Source: Haliscomenobacter sp. (GTDB lineage: Bacteria; Bacteroidota; Bacteroidia; Chitinophagales; Saprospiraceae). From it: 64,000 nucleotides of DNA. The stretch is taken from the NCBI GenBank assembly GCA_016707205.1, contig JADJHZ010000001.1:543473-607472 (forward strand), written 5' to 3'. The position numbers were made by a program, and so were the translations under genes. Positions 9,893-18,975 of the stretch are shown here, in pieces (position 1 is the first letter of the stretch; each line of letters begins with the position of its first letter). The notes beneath the pieces are model-generated. The model searched no databases. It was not told the DNA's origin and saw nothing but the letters and a program-made list of their open reading frames with translations.

Positions 9893-10025
9893 AACAGCGG
9901 TTTGGCGTAATGGCGGGTGCAGTGCTTCGTGTGACAGTTTTGTGGTAGGTTCAAGTGCAGTTCTTCGATTGAACATTTGTGCTAAAAATCCGCCACTACG
10001 CCAAGCCGCAAAACGTTATAGGGCA
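9893..10025 (+). repeat. attC-like inverted repeat 1
   Basis: The arms GCGGTTTGGCGTAATGGCGG (9897-9916) and CCGCCACTACGCCAAGCCGC (9990-10009) match at 18 of 20 paired positions. They are bounded by CACAAC on the left and AACGTTATAGG on the right. The layout (bounding AAC and GTT boxes, long imperfect stem, central loop) resembles an integron attC site, though the boxes do not fully match RYYYAAC and GTTRRRY. It directly follows the serine hydrolase gene. Confidence 0.6.
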
Positions 10026-10061
10026 GTTTAAAACGAAAACAACATTCAAACGACAAATATT

Positions 10062-10636
10062 ATGAAACTAAAATTTTTTCTGCTGACATTTCTTCTTCTC
10101 TTTGCAAGAGGTTGTGACTTCTATTCAACGAGCCTTTGGTTTTTGACAACCCGACAGGCGAACAAAACCCTTTATACAAATTTTTTGGCGTTGGCTGGAA
10201 TGGTTTGATTACAGCCAACGTAATTATTATTGGACTAGTTATTTATGCATTCTACTACTATTCATTTAAGTATGGTGCGACAAAAATCAAGTCCTCTTCA
10301 AGTAATCTGCCTGACTTTGTTTCAGAATTGTACTTTAATGAAAAGGGCCGATTTCTTGAAATATTCTATAAGACACCAAAAAACAAAAAGACGCTTCTTG
10401 CTCATTCAGGATATGTTTTAGTTCGAGTTTTTATTTTTGTAAGTTTCTTAGCAACAATTCATAATTTATGTCAATTCTATAATATCTCATTTTATAATTC
10501 TTTTAGAGATTTAGTTGGCAGACCATTATATGTTATTTATGGACTAATGATAATCTCAATTTTTTATTTTTCGTATAGACTTTGGGACAAGGAGTATAGA
10601 CAAACAATTAACAACTTTGAAACTGATAATGAATAA
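10062..10636 (+). CDS. Small membrane protein, unknown function (frameshifted)
   Basis: No family recognised. The product starts MKLKFFLLTFLLLFARGC, a lipoprotein-like or signal-anchor start. After repair of a one-base loss in the T-run at 10140-10144 it continues as DNPTGEQNPLYKFFGVGWNG and about 160 more residues with three further hydrophobic spans. The open frame from 10136 covers most of it. It lies between attC-like repeat 1 and the repeat that is interrupted by the intron, so it fits the pattern of a one-gene cassette. Confidence 0.6.
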
Positions 10637-10648
10637 AAACGCCCTATA

Positions 10649-11666
10649 ATCGAGTAGGGAGAGGTGAGCCATAGCGCTCACCCCAGCCCTCTCACACCAC
10701 CGTGCGTACGGACCTCGTACAGTACACGGCGGTTCATGAAACAACGCTCTTTTGGCGAACATGGTGGTAATAGTCCTTGAAGGAGAGGTATCCCCGCTGT
10801 TTGAGGCGTTCTTCCGTCACGGTCATGCCCATAACCGGGCTGCATGATAATCGCCAGCCGCCTTTGCGCGACCAGGCGAATTTCATGGCCCATTCGTGGT
10901 TGATGCCCAATTGGCGGAAAGCCCGGTAACGGCGCCACGGTTTCTTCCACGCTTTCCAAATGCAGTATCGCAGACGATTTCGCACCCAGCCGTCCAGTTG
11001 TTCAAACTTCTCGTAGCCGGTGGCGTACTTGAAGTAGTTGACCCAACCGTACATCAGGCGCTTCAGCCTGCGGATGCGTTCTTCCAGCGGCACAGGGTGC
11101 GTCTTGCGCGTCAGGGCTTTGATCTTGCGTTTGAGGCTTTCCCAGCTTTTCCGGGCGACCGACAGGCGGTATTTGCCCCGCTCGCCCTTCTTGTAGGTGC
11201 TTGTGAACGCATGGCCTAACAACACAAAATGTACGGGGCGGCATATTTTGGTTTTCTCTTGGTTGACTTCCAGAAGTATGAAGCCAGTTCTCCGGTCTCT
11301 ACCCCGTCCACTCCGGCTGCACCGCCGTTTTGTACCACGCGCTTGTACGCCCGTAGCAGATTCTCCCGCTCAGTCATCCGGGAAAGAACATCCGCTTTCC
11401 GCTGATCGCCGCCACATCTACTACAACAGGATTGTTGCCCAGGGCCTTCGGCATGTTGTGCTGCCTTGACCTCCTGTCATAGCCTCGGTATGTGGTTCCT
11501 ATTCGTCGGTACCAGCTTTTGCAGTCCGGCTTCCTTCAGACCTGCGGTCGCCCACAGCGCCCTTGCCGCTTGCTAATGGGCTTCGGCAACTTGCCCATTG
11601 GGGACTTTCACCCTCCAGAAATATTCGGTATCTTTATACCGGATCGGATGCCCATGCCGGGCACAC
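10649..11666 (-). mobile_element. Group II intron with deleted maturase
   Basis: Read on the minus strand, the element begins GTGTGCCCGGCATGGGC at 11666, a typical bacterial group II 5' end, and contains GGGTGAAAGTCCC. It ends with a domain V-like hairpin (GAACCGCCGTGTAC to GTACGCACGGTGGTGTGAG, about 10680-10730), a domain VI-like hairpin and the 3' end CCCTACTCGAT at 10649. The length is about 1.0 kb, roughly half of a full element, because the reverse transcriptase gene inside is internally deleted. It therefore cannot move unaided, though splicing with help in trans is conceivable. It sits antisense to the surrounding genes and inside an attC-like site. The structural class is not resolved from sequence alone. 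Confidence 0.85.
10734..11377 (-). pseudogene. Group II intron reverse transcriptase/maturase, internally deleted
   Basis: The N-terminus is recognisable from ATG 11377 (MTERENLLRAYKRVVQNGG, AAGVDGVETGELASY), the normal start of these proteins. The sequence then jumps near 11280 to LLEVNQEKTKICRP, which belongs to the end of the reverse transcriptase domain. The maturase (X) domain follows, with RIRRLKRLMYGWVNYF and LDGWVRNRLRYCIWKAW, to the stop at 10734. The polymerase core including the YADD box is missing. The two parts are also in different frames, so no functional enzyme is made. Confidence 0.85.
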
Positions 11667-11735
11667 ACAATGCGCATATTCCATTGCGGTTAAACACCGC
11701 TACGGCACATGCGCGGGACGTAGGCAAGCTAAAAA
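11667..11735 (+). repeat. attC-like site interrupted by the intron (right part)
   Basis: If the intron is removed, CCCTATA at 10642-10648 joins ACAATGCGCATATTCC at 11667, recreating a CTATAAC box like the one at 14274. The right part holds an inverted pair AATGCGCAT and ACATGCGC and ends in GGGACGTAGGC just before the next gene. It is shorter and weaker than repeats 1, 3 and 4. Confidence 0.5.
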
Positions 11736-12926
11736 ATGAAAAACGGAATAATCATATCGGTATTACTTTTTGCTTTTTTGCAAGGCTATTCGCAATGCAT
11801 AGACCTTGAAAGGGGCAAAGAAATTGATTCAATCGTGAATCGATATGTCAAAGAATATTCGATTGTCGGGTTATCAGTCGGAATCGTTCATGGTGACGAA
11901 ACGTATTCCAAGCATTATGGCTTAACTGACCAAAAAAATGGTTATCAAATAACCGATAGCACCCTGTTTCTTACTTCATCAATATCAAAACTATTTACTG
12001 CCACGGCAATTTTTCAACTTATAGAGGAGAACAAATTAACCCTTGAGGATAGACTAATTGATATTCTAACGGACTTTAGGATGAAAGACAAGCGATATAC
12101 GGACATTAGAATAAAGCATCTTTTGACGCATTCCTCGGGATTGAAATGGGACAATAAACTTAAAGAATCACCTGATGACTCAACGTCAATTGAACTGTTT
12201 TTACAAAATCTGCGAAAACAGAAGTTGAATTTTACCCCCGGAGAAAAAATGTCATACAAGACATATAGCAATGCAGGTTATGACTTATTAGGAATTGTTG
12301 TTGAGCGGATATCCAGTATGAAATTTAGTGATTACATTAAAGCCAATATTCTTGACCCATTGCAGATGAACCAAAGCACCTATTATTATGAAAATATTGA
12401 CTCCGCTGTCTTAGCGATTCCTCAGATTGTTGCAGGCAATTCCAGACGGGTCAAAAGGCTTAACTTCTTTGGGATTGACAACAAAAACAGACCGATTTTG
12501 AATGGCGAACCGCTTAGTTTAACAAGTTACTGCATTTATGGCGAAGAGTTTGAACATAACCCGAGTGGTAATTTGATTTCATCTGCTGTTGAACTCAATT
12601 TTTGGATGCAACACAATTTGAAAATATATACAGATTCAACTTTCAATAGCATCTTAACCCGAGCTACATTGAAAGAGATGTGGGCCACACAGATAGAAAT
12701 TCCGGATAAAAAAACGTCAATTGGATGGGGATGGTGGATACATCAAGATGAAGAACTGGGCAAATCAGTTTTTCATGTTGGAACAAACACTGGCTTCTGT
12801 AGTATATTGATGATATATCCCGAAAAGAAATTTGGGCTGACAATACTTTGCAATGGTTGGTATGCACAAGAAGCAGTTTGGCACAAAATTGCAGAAGAGA
12901 TTACAGCATTATATATCAAAAATTGA
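11736..12926 (+). CDS. Beta-lactamase-family serine hydrolase
   Basis: An intact 396-residue secreted hydrolase of the class C beta-lactamase/penicillin-binding-protein type. It has a signal peptide (MKNGIIISVLLFAFLQGYSQ), catalytic SISK at residues 82-85, YSN at 177-179 and HVGTNTGF as the third motif. Members include esterases, DD-peptidases and true beta-lactamases, and sequence alone does not separate them. It belongs to the same broad family as the gene at 8249 but is clearly diverged from it. It is flanked by attC-like repeats. Confidence 0.88.
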   Translation: MKNGIIISVLLFAFLQGYSQCIDLERGKEIDSIVNRYVKEYSIVGLSVGIVHGDETYSKHYGLTDQKNGYQITDSTLFLTSSISKLFTATAIFQLIEENKLTLEDRLIDILTDFRMKDKRYTDIRIKHLLTHSSGLKWDNKLKESPDDSTSIELFLQNLRKQKLNFTPGEKMSYKTYSNAGYDLLGIVVERISSMKFSDYIKANILDPLQMNQSTYYYENIDSAVLAIPQIVAGNSRRVKRLNFFGIDNKNRPILNGEPLSLTSYCIYGEEFEHNPSGNLISSAVELNFWMQHNLKIYTDSTFNSILTRATLKEMWATQIEIPDKKTSIGWGWWIHQDEELGKSVFHVGTNTGFCSILMIYPEKKFGLTILCNGWYAQEAVWHKIAEEITALYIKN

Positions 12927-12930
12927 AAAC

Positions 12931-13010
12931 CCAGCCTACAACAATCCACTGCCTATCATACCGCCTATGCGGCGGCACGTCGGCAGTGGTGCCGGTTCCT
13001 TATAGGCAAC
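12931..13010 (+). repeat. attC-like inverted repeat 2 (weak)
   Basis: The arms CCACTGCC (12946-12953) and GGCAGTGG (12982-12989) lie inside a segment opening with CCTACAACAA and closing with CCTTATAGGC. The centre has its own GCCGC-rich hairpin. The layout resembles the other cassette repeats, but the boxes are less well kept. Confidence 0.4.
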
Positions 13011-13062
13011 CCTTAAAGACGACCGAGCAGACATTAAACTCAACGACAAACGAGAAACAATT

Positions 13063-14253
13063 TTGAAATATATTACACGGACAATTTGGATTTTATCAGT
13101 AGTTAGTTTGCTGACAGACACGGCAAGCGAAATGCTGTATCCAATTATGCCGATTTACTTAAAGACTATTGGTTTTTCCATTTTGCTTATCGGAATACTT
13201 GAAGGCGTTGCAGAAGCAACAGCAGGACTTAGCAAAGGTTATTTTGGTAAACTTTCCGACATTTCGGGCAGACGAGTTCCATTTGTGCAAATTGGTTATG
13301 CGTTTAGCACCATTTCTAAACCAATAATGGCAATTTTTACTTATCCGCTTTGGATATTTTTTGCACGGACAATTGACCGCTTCGGTAAAGGCATTCGGAC
13401 AGGTGCAAGAGACGCAATTCTTTCAGACGAAGCAACACCGCAGACAAAAGGAAAAGTTTTTGGGTTTCATCGCTCAATGGACACTTTAGGGGCTGTTATC
13501 GGACCATCATTGGCTTTGCTTTATTTATATTACTATCCACAAGACTACAAGACACTTTTTTTTATCGCTTTTATTCCCGGACTATTTGCGGTTTTAACTT
13601 CGCTTTACCTCAAGGACAAAAAAGCGGTCGAACATAAAACAAGAGTATCAACGCCATTTTTTTCATTCTTAAAATATTGGAAAATAAGCCCGACAGAATA
13701 CAGAAAAGTTGTAATTGGACTTTTAGTATTTACGCTGTTCAACAGTTCAGATGTTTTTCTTTTGCTACAAGCAAAGCAATCGGGACTTGATGACACAATG
13801 GTTATCGGAGTTTATATTTTTTACAATCTTATTTACGCCTTGTTTGCTTTTCCTATTGGTGTTCTTGCCGACAATGTGGGACTGAAAACAATTTTAATCA
13901 TCGGGCTTGCATTTTTTGCGACAGTATATTTTGGTATGGCAGTTAACACAAACCTATATTTCTTTTTCGGACTATTCTTTCTTTATGGTATTTATGCCTC
14001 TGCAACAGAAGGAATTTCTAAAGCTTGGATTTCAAACATCACCGATAAAAAAGACACGGCAACTGCAATCGGAACATTTTCAGGACTTCAAAGCATTTGC
14101 ACCATGTTGGCAAGTTCGCTGACAGGGCTAATTTGGTATCAGTTCAATGCGACAGTTGCTTTCATGACAACAGCGACTGTAACGTTATTTGTAATGGTTT
14201 ACTTCCTGACCATTCCTAAACCGACAATTATAATCAATGACACGAACCAATAA
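13063..14253 (+). CDS. MFS transporter
   Basis: A 396-residue protein with about 12 predicted membrane spans and major facilitator motifs, notably GYFGKLSDISGRRVPF between helices 2 and 3 and the related GVLADNVGLKTIL in the second half. The RTIDRFGKGIRTGARDA loop is common in MFS proteins annotated as drug or sugar exporters in Bacteroidota. The open frame starts with TTG at 13063; no nearby ATG gives a complete first helix. The substrate is unknown. It stands alone between attC-like repeats 2 and 3. Confidence 0.88.
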   Translation: MKYITRTIWILSVVSLLTDTASEMLYPIMPIYLKTIGFSILLIGILEGVAEATAGLSKGYFGKLSDISGRRVPFVQIGYAFSTISKPIMAIFTYPLWIFFARTIDRFGKGIRTGARDAILSDEATPQTKGKVFGFHRSMDTLGAVIGPSLALLYLYYYPQDYKTLFFIAFIPGLFAVLTSLYLKDKKAVEHKTRVSTPFFSFLKYWKISPTEYRKVVIGLLVFTLFNSSDVFLLLQAKQSGLDDTMVIGVYIFYNLIYALFAFPIGVLADNVGLKTILIIGLAFFATVYFGMAVNTNLYFFFGLFFLYGIYASATEGISKAWISNITDKKDTATAIGTFSGLQSICTMLASSLTGLIWYQFNATVAFMTTATVTLFVMVYFLTIPKPTIIINDTNQ

Positions 14254-14273
14254 TAGCGACAGAAAAGGGCAGC

Positions 14274-14393
14274 CTATAACAGCCCCTTTGCGTTATGGCG
14301 GGGGATGTGCGAATATAAACAGTTGTGCATTTAATAAACATGGTGCGGGCAGACAGGTTATCCGCCACAACGCAAAGCTGCAAAACGTTGGCG
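14274..14393 (+). repeat. attC-like inverted repeat 3
   Basis: The left box is CTATAAC (14274-14280). The left arm GCCCCTTTGCGTTATGGCGG (14282-14301) pairs with CCGCCACAACGCAAAGCTGC (14362-14381). The right box is GTTGGCG (14387-14393). A 60-base AT-rich loop separates the arms. It sits immediately after the MFS gene and before an unrelated membrane protein gene, as expected for a cassette boundary. Confidence 0.6.
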
Positions 14394-14447
14394 GTAATTT
14401 AGACGGACATTATTTTGCAGATACAATTTTTAACAACATAGATTAAC

Positions 14448-15173
14448 ATGTATACAACCTTATACAAATGGATGATACTACCAATGATGGTGATGCAACT
14501 TGGCATCTTTAGAGATTATTGGGGTGACTTTTCTGACAACGCATGGTCTGTCCATATACATTATTGGACAGGGACTGTATGGTATATCTATCTAATAATC
14601 CAACCGTATTTTGCCACTCATGGTCAAATGTCCAGACACAGAACTAATGGTATTATAGGGATGTTCATTGCAGGGGGTGTTTGTTTAACAGCTTTGAGTA
14701 TGATGCACAGAGATATTGTGACAACTCAAATGGCTTTAGCAACACCTGAACAGTTTGGACCATTTCAACCTTGGTTCTTTTTTGGTGTGGCTGCAGTGGA
14801 AATGGTAATGATGACAGCATTCGGTTTTGCCGTTGTGAAAAGTATCATTCACAGAAAAGAAATAGAAAATCATGCATGGTGGTTGATATCAACGGTTTTT
14901 ATCATAATGATGCCTGCCCTGGGTCGTGGAATTCAAAATGTCTACGTTGGTATACACGCTAAAGAATTTCCAAACATCAATATCATTCTTCCGATTTACT
15001 ATACACAATTTCTGATCATTGGAATGCTACTCTTAGGTGCATGGAAATACAAAAAACTTAAACATCCTGCGACCTATCTTGCTCTTGGTGTTAACCTTTT
15101 TATATTTTTATTAGAACCGATCGGGAGAAATGAAAATGTACAGATCTTCTTAAAAGCATTCATCAAAGGATAA
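14448..15173 (+). CDS. Multi-pass membrane protein, unknown function
   Basis: A 241-residue protein with about seven hydrophobic spans, with His and Trp enriched near the span ends (HIHYWTGTVWY, GQMSRHRTNG, MMHRDIV). No family is certain; the pattern is reminiscent of small quinol/haem-type membrane proteins annotated as DUF2306-like, but I do not assign it. It is followed after 44 bases by another membrane protein with a similar layout and no repeat in between, so the two may form one two-gene cassette. Confidence 0.75.
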   Translation: MYTTLYKWMILPMMVMQLGIFRDYWGDFSDNAWSVHIHYWTGTVWYIYLIIQPYFATHGQMSRHRTNGIIGMFIAGGVCLTALSMMHRDIVTTQMALATPEQFGPFQPWFFFGVAAVEMVMMTAFGFAVVKSIIHRKEIENHAWWLISTVFIIMMPALGRGIQNVYVGIHAKEFPNINIILPIYYTQFLIIGMLLLGAWKYKKLKHPATYLALGVNLFIFLLEPIGRNENVQIFLKAFIKG

Positions 15174-15217
15174 GTATAATCACTATTGTCCATAAATAAC
15201 TTATTAAACAAGCGTAA

Positions 15218-15951
15218 ATGGAACGAACAGCAACTGACAAAAAAGAAAAAGGGTTACAAAATAATATAGGTTTCTTCTTTATTGGAGTACTTTTCATTAC
15301 CCTATTAGGTTTTTATCCAACGTACTTTACTTATTTCCCAAAGTTTGAAAACTTCTCTTGGGTATATCATTTTCATGCCTTTTTTGCTACACTTTGGATA
15401 GTTATGCTTATCACCCAAGCTTTCCTTATCAGAAGAAAAAATATAATCTCCATCGAACAATTGGAAAAGCATCCTATTTTGTAATTCCTTTTCTTCTATT
15501 TTCTTTCTTTTTAATGGCAAAAGCCACGTACATTAAGAATATCAACATAAATCACCTTAGTGAAACTGATGCTTTGGCTCATCTAAGTAGAAGCGGGCTT
15601 CGTGACATTTTGTATATGGCTATTTTGTATGGCTTGGCAATTTTATACAAAAGAAGAACTTCATGGCATTTGCGTTTTTTTACATGCAGCGGTCTAACTG
15701 TTTTAGGACCTGGGCTTGGTAGATTTGGATTCGCAAATTTTAGTCCAGAAATCGCAGGAGCTACAATGGGTATATTTTTATTATTAATACCAATAATTTG
15801 GCTAATCGTTGACATTATAAAGAGAAAATCTCCTATTCCTCTCCTTATTTTTATAGCAATAACTATATCTGCTATTAATATGGACAGTGCTGGACATTCC
15901 GAATGGTGGCAAACCTTTGCCAAGTGGTTTGCAGATACATTTTTCAAATAG
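15218..15951 (+). CDS. Multi-pass membrane protein, unknown function (frameshifted)
   Basis: The N-terminal part (MERTATDKKEKGLQNN, then VYHFHAFFATLWIVMLITQ) is open to 15484. The rest (HRTIGKASYFVIPFLLFSFF onward to WFADTFFK) is in the next frame from about 15440. One extra A in the six-A run at 15436-15441 joins them into a protein of about 244 residues with six or seven spans. The HRTIG motif after a membrane span and the HFHAFFATLW segment echo the preceding gene, so the pair may act together. Function unknown. Confidence 0.65.
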
Positions 15952-15984
15952 TTGACATATGCACATTAGTGAATTTAATACAGC

Positions 15985-16140
15985 TGCTAACACGGGTTTG
16001 GCAAAAGTGGCGGTTCAGTGCTCCGCAGACACATTTGTGGTTAATCATCCCGATAGCTATCGGGATGGTTCTCCGCATCAATCCCAATAGCTATCGGGAT
16101 GGTGTAAATCGCCCCCTTCGCCAATCCCGAAACCGTTGGA
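15985..16140 (+). repeat. attC-like inverted repeat 4 with two inner palindromes
   Basis: The left arm CGGGTTTGGCAAAAGTGGCG (from 15993) pairs with CGCCCCCTTCGCCAATCCCG (16110-16129), with GCTAAC on the left and CCGTTGG on the right. The loop shares CAGTGCT(T/C)CG with repeat 1, which suggests common descent of the two. It also contains two copies of a CCCGATAGCTATCGGG-type palindrome (16046-16067 and 16081-16100), a word typical of dispersed Bacteroidota repeats. Confidence 0.6.
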
Positions 16141-16164
16141 AGCAAAAAGATATAAAAAGATCCA

Positions 16165-16953
16165 ATGCAGAAAAATGAAAAAGATATTAGTCAGGGAAGT
16201 TCTTCAGTAAACAAACTTACAGAGGAACGCGCCACCAAATCGAATGCTATTGACATTCCTTCTATTGCTTTGCCTAAAGGGGGCGGAGCCATCAAAGGTA
16301 TTGATGAAAAATTTCAGGTGAACCCAAGCAATGGCACGGCTTCTTTTTCTATTCCGCTGCCCGTAGCTGCCACAAGGGGCGTTGCGCCTCAATTGGCGCT
16401 TTCCTATAATTCCGGGAGCGGCAATAGCATTTTTGGATTAGGTTGGAACCTTAGCCTGCCTTCTATCCGGCGAAAGACCGACAAAGGTTTGCCCCAATAT
16501 TTTGATGGCATTGATTCCGACACTTTTTTGTTTTCTGAAGCGGAGGATTTAGTACCTGAATTTCGCAAAGCAACGGATGGCAGTTTTATCTCGGATGGTC
16601 AAGGCGGTTACGCTATTAAAGAGCAAGATTCACCCGATAACCTCTGGCAAATCCGCTATTACCGCCCTCGTATAGAAGGTCTGTTTGCTCGAATTGAGCG
16701 CTATGCGGAAAAAAGCAGCGGCATTATTCGTTGGCGGATTATCACAAAAGAAAATGTAACAACCCTTTTCGGTTGGTCGGCGGCTTCGCGGCTTTCCGAT
16801 CCCGAGGATGACCGCAGGATTTTTGAATGGCTGCCGGAGTTTGTTTTCGACGACAAAGGCAATTGCGCGCAGTACATTTACAAAAGGAGAATGATGCTGG
16901 GTTTGATGCAACGCTTTTGCACCACCGCAATCGGCGCAAAGGCGAACAATTAA
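16165..16953 (+). CDS. Tc toxin TcB-TcC fusion, part 1: SpvB domain
   Basis: The start of the B component of an ABC (Tc) toxin. The SpvB-type domain is clear: SIALPKGGGAIKGIDEKFQV, then NPSNGTASFSIPLPV and LSYNSGSGNSIFGLGWNLS. In known Tc toxins, TcB and TcC form a hollow shell that holds the effector and docks on the TcA pore. The frame is lost near 16882-16885; one extra A continues the protein into the next part. The start ATG at 16165 lies just after attC-like repeat 4. Confidence 0.85.
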   Translation: MQKNEKDISQGSSSVNKLTEERATKSNAIDIPSIALPKGGGAIKGIDEKFQVNPSNGTASFSIPLPVAATRGVAPQLALSYNSGSGNSIFGLGWNLSLPSIRRKTDKGLPQYFDGIDSDTFLFSEAEDLVPEFRKATDGSFISDGQGGYAIKEQDSPDNLWQIRYYRPRIEGLFARIERYAEKSSGIIRWRIITKENVTTLFGWSAASRLSDPEDDRRIFEWLPEFVFDDKGNCAQYIYKRRMMLGLMQRFCTTAIGAKANN

Positions 16954-18975
16954 CTCACACCAATCTGTACCTGTCCGCGGTTTTATACGGCAATCAAACC
17001 CCGTATCGCCAATTTGGCGACGCTGTTCCACCTGCTTCCGACTACTTTTTTCAGACGGCATTTGATTATGGCGAATATGGAACAGGTTTACCCGTTCAAC
17101 CCATTGCCGACTGGATTTTTCGCCCTGATGCTTTTTCTGATTATAAGGCCGGTTTTGAGGTGCGCACTACTCGTTTGTGTCGGCACGTTTTGTTGTTCCA
17201 CCGGTTTACAGAGTTGCCTGGTGGTTCGGCTTTGGTCAAATCGCTCGATATTGAATATGATACCAGCGCCGAACAGGATTTTACTTTCCTGACTGCTATT
17301 ACCTCCACCGGCTATATCAAAAAAGCGGACGGCAGTTACACGCAAAAAAGTATGCCGCCCATGGAGTTTGAATACCAGCGGCACGAATGGAACAGGGACG
17401 TTAAACAAATCGCGCCAGAAAAGCTCGCGCAAGCGCCGATTGGACTGAGCGGACAATATCAATTCACCGACCTGTTCAATGAAGGCTTGTCGGGCATCCT
17501 GACCGAACAAGCCAACGGATGGTACTACAAACACAACCTCGGCGAAGGGCGGTTTGCGCCCGCTAAGTTGGTATCGCCCAAGCCTTCTTTTGCCGGATTG
17601 GGCGGTACCCTGCAATTGGCCGATCTGGATGCCGATGGGGGCAAACAATTATCAGGCTTCAGCGGAAATATGCCGGGGTACTTTGAACTCGACGACGACA
17701 GCGAATGGCATGCATTCCGCACTTTTGAGACCCTGCCCAATATCAATTTCAGCGACCCAAATACGCGGATGCTGGATTTGAACGGCGACGGCAAGCCGGA
17801 AGTATTGATTACAGAAGACCATGTTTTTACCTGGTACGAATCGCGCGGACGAAAAGGATTTGACAAGGCACACCGCACTGTTAAATCCTTTGATGAAGAA
17901 GCAGGACCGGCGGTCGTTTTTGCCGATGCCAAACAGACCATTTTTCTCGCCGATATGTCGGGCGACGGCCTAACCGACATCGTGCGCATCCGAAACGGCG
18001 AGGTGTGTTATTGGCCAAATTTGGGCTACGGAAAGTTCGGCGCCAAAGTCGGTATGGATAATGCTCCGGTGTTCGATCACCCCGACGCTTTTAATCCGGC
18101 CTATTTGCAATTAGCCGACCTCGATGGTTCAGGTACTACGGATATTGTTTATTTAGGAAAAAACAAATTTTCCTGCTGGTTCAACCTCAGCGGAAATCGC
18201 TTTGCGACCACCCCTTTTGAGATCAATGCCTTCCCGGAAGTACACAGAGAGGCGAATATTACCGTGACCGACCTGTTGGGCAACGGGGTGGCTTGTATTG
18301 TATGGTCAAGCCCATTGTCCAAGGATGCGGCATCGCCCCTGCGCTATATTGACCTGATGAGCGGTAAAAAACCGCACGTCATGGTTTTTTACAAAAACAA
18401 CTTGGGCAAAGAGGTGTGGCTTGAATATACGCCTTCTACCAAATATTACTTAGCCGATAAATTGGCGGGCAAGCCTTGGATCACCAAACTGCATTTCCCG
18501 GTGCAATGCGTGTCCAAAACAGAAACCCGCGACCGCATTTCCGGGTATCGCTTCGCTACCGAATACCGCTACCACCACGGCTATTACGACCACGCTGAAC
18601 GCGAGTTTCGCGGCTTCGGTCGCGTGGAACAGCGCGATGCGGAGGTATTCGACCATTTTGTGAAGGGCGACGCGAGCAATGTGGTCGAGCGGGCGCAGCA
18701 CCAGGATCCTGTGCTGACCAAAACCTGGTTCCACACAGGCGCTTTTTTGCGCAAAGACAAAATTCTGAACCAATTTGACCATGAACACTGGTACGAGGAG
18801 ATGGAAAGAGCCGGTTTCCCTGCCGTATCGCATCCTGAAATACCGCTACCCGATGCCCGCATCACCACGGCGGAGGGATTACCGGCCAATTTTGTAGAAC
18901 ACATGGATGCCCTCCATTGGCAACAGGCCCTGCGCGCCTGCAAGGGCATGGCCCTGCGGACGGAGGTCTCCTTTA
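16886..18975 (+). CDS. Tc toxin TcB-TcC fusion, part 2: TcB middle region
   Basis: Continues part 1 from KENDAGFDATLLHHRNRRKG. It contains the FG-GAP-like beta-propeller repeats expected of TcB (LADLDADGG, LDLNGDGKPEVL, DMSGDGLTDIVR, DLDGSGTTDIVY), each with the DxDxDG-type calcium-binding loop, then the conserved YRYHHGYYDHAEREFRGFG segment. The beta-propeller is the part of TcB that binds TcA in characterised toxins. The frame breaks near 18970, after ACKGMALRTEV. Confidence 0.85.

Noticed and set aside
11492..11809. Plus-strand frame of 105 codons before the second serine hydrolase
   Set aside because: It is the antisense of the intron 5' region and attC-like DNA; the same nonsense protein appears at 44340 because the intron sequence is shared.
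16046..16100. CCCGATAGCTATCGGG palindromes as a transcription terminator
   Set aside because: No T-run and two copies lie inside the loop of an attC-like repeat; a dispersed repeat is more likely.
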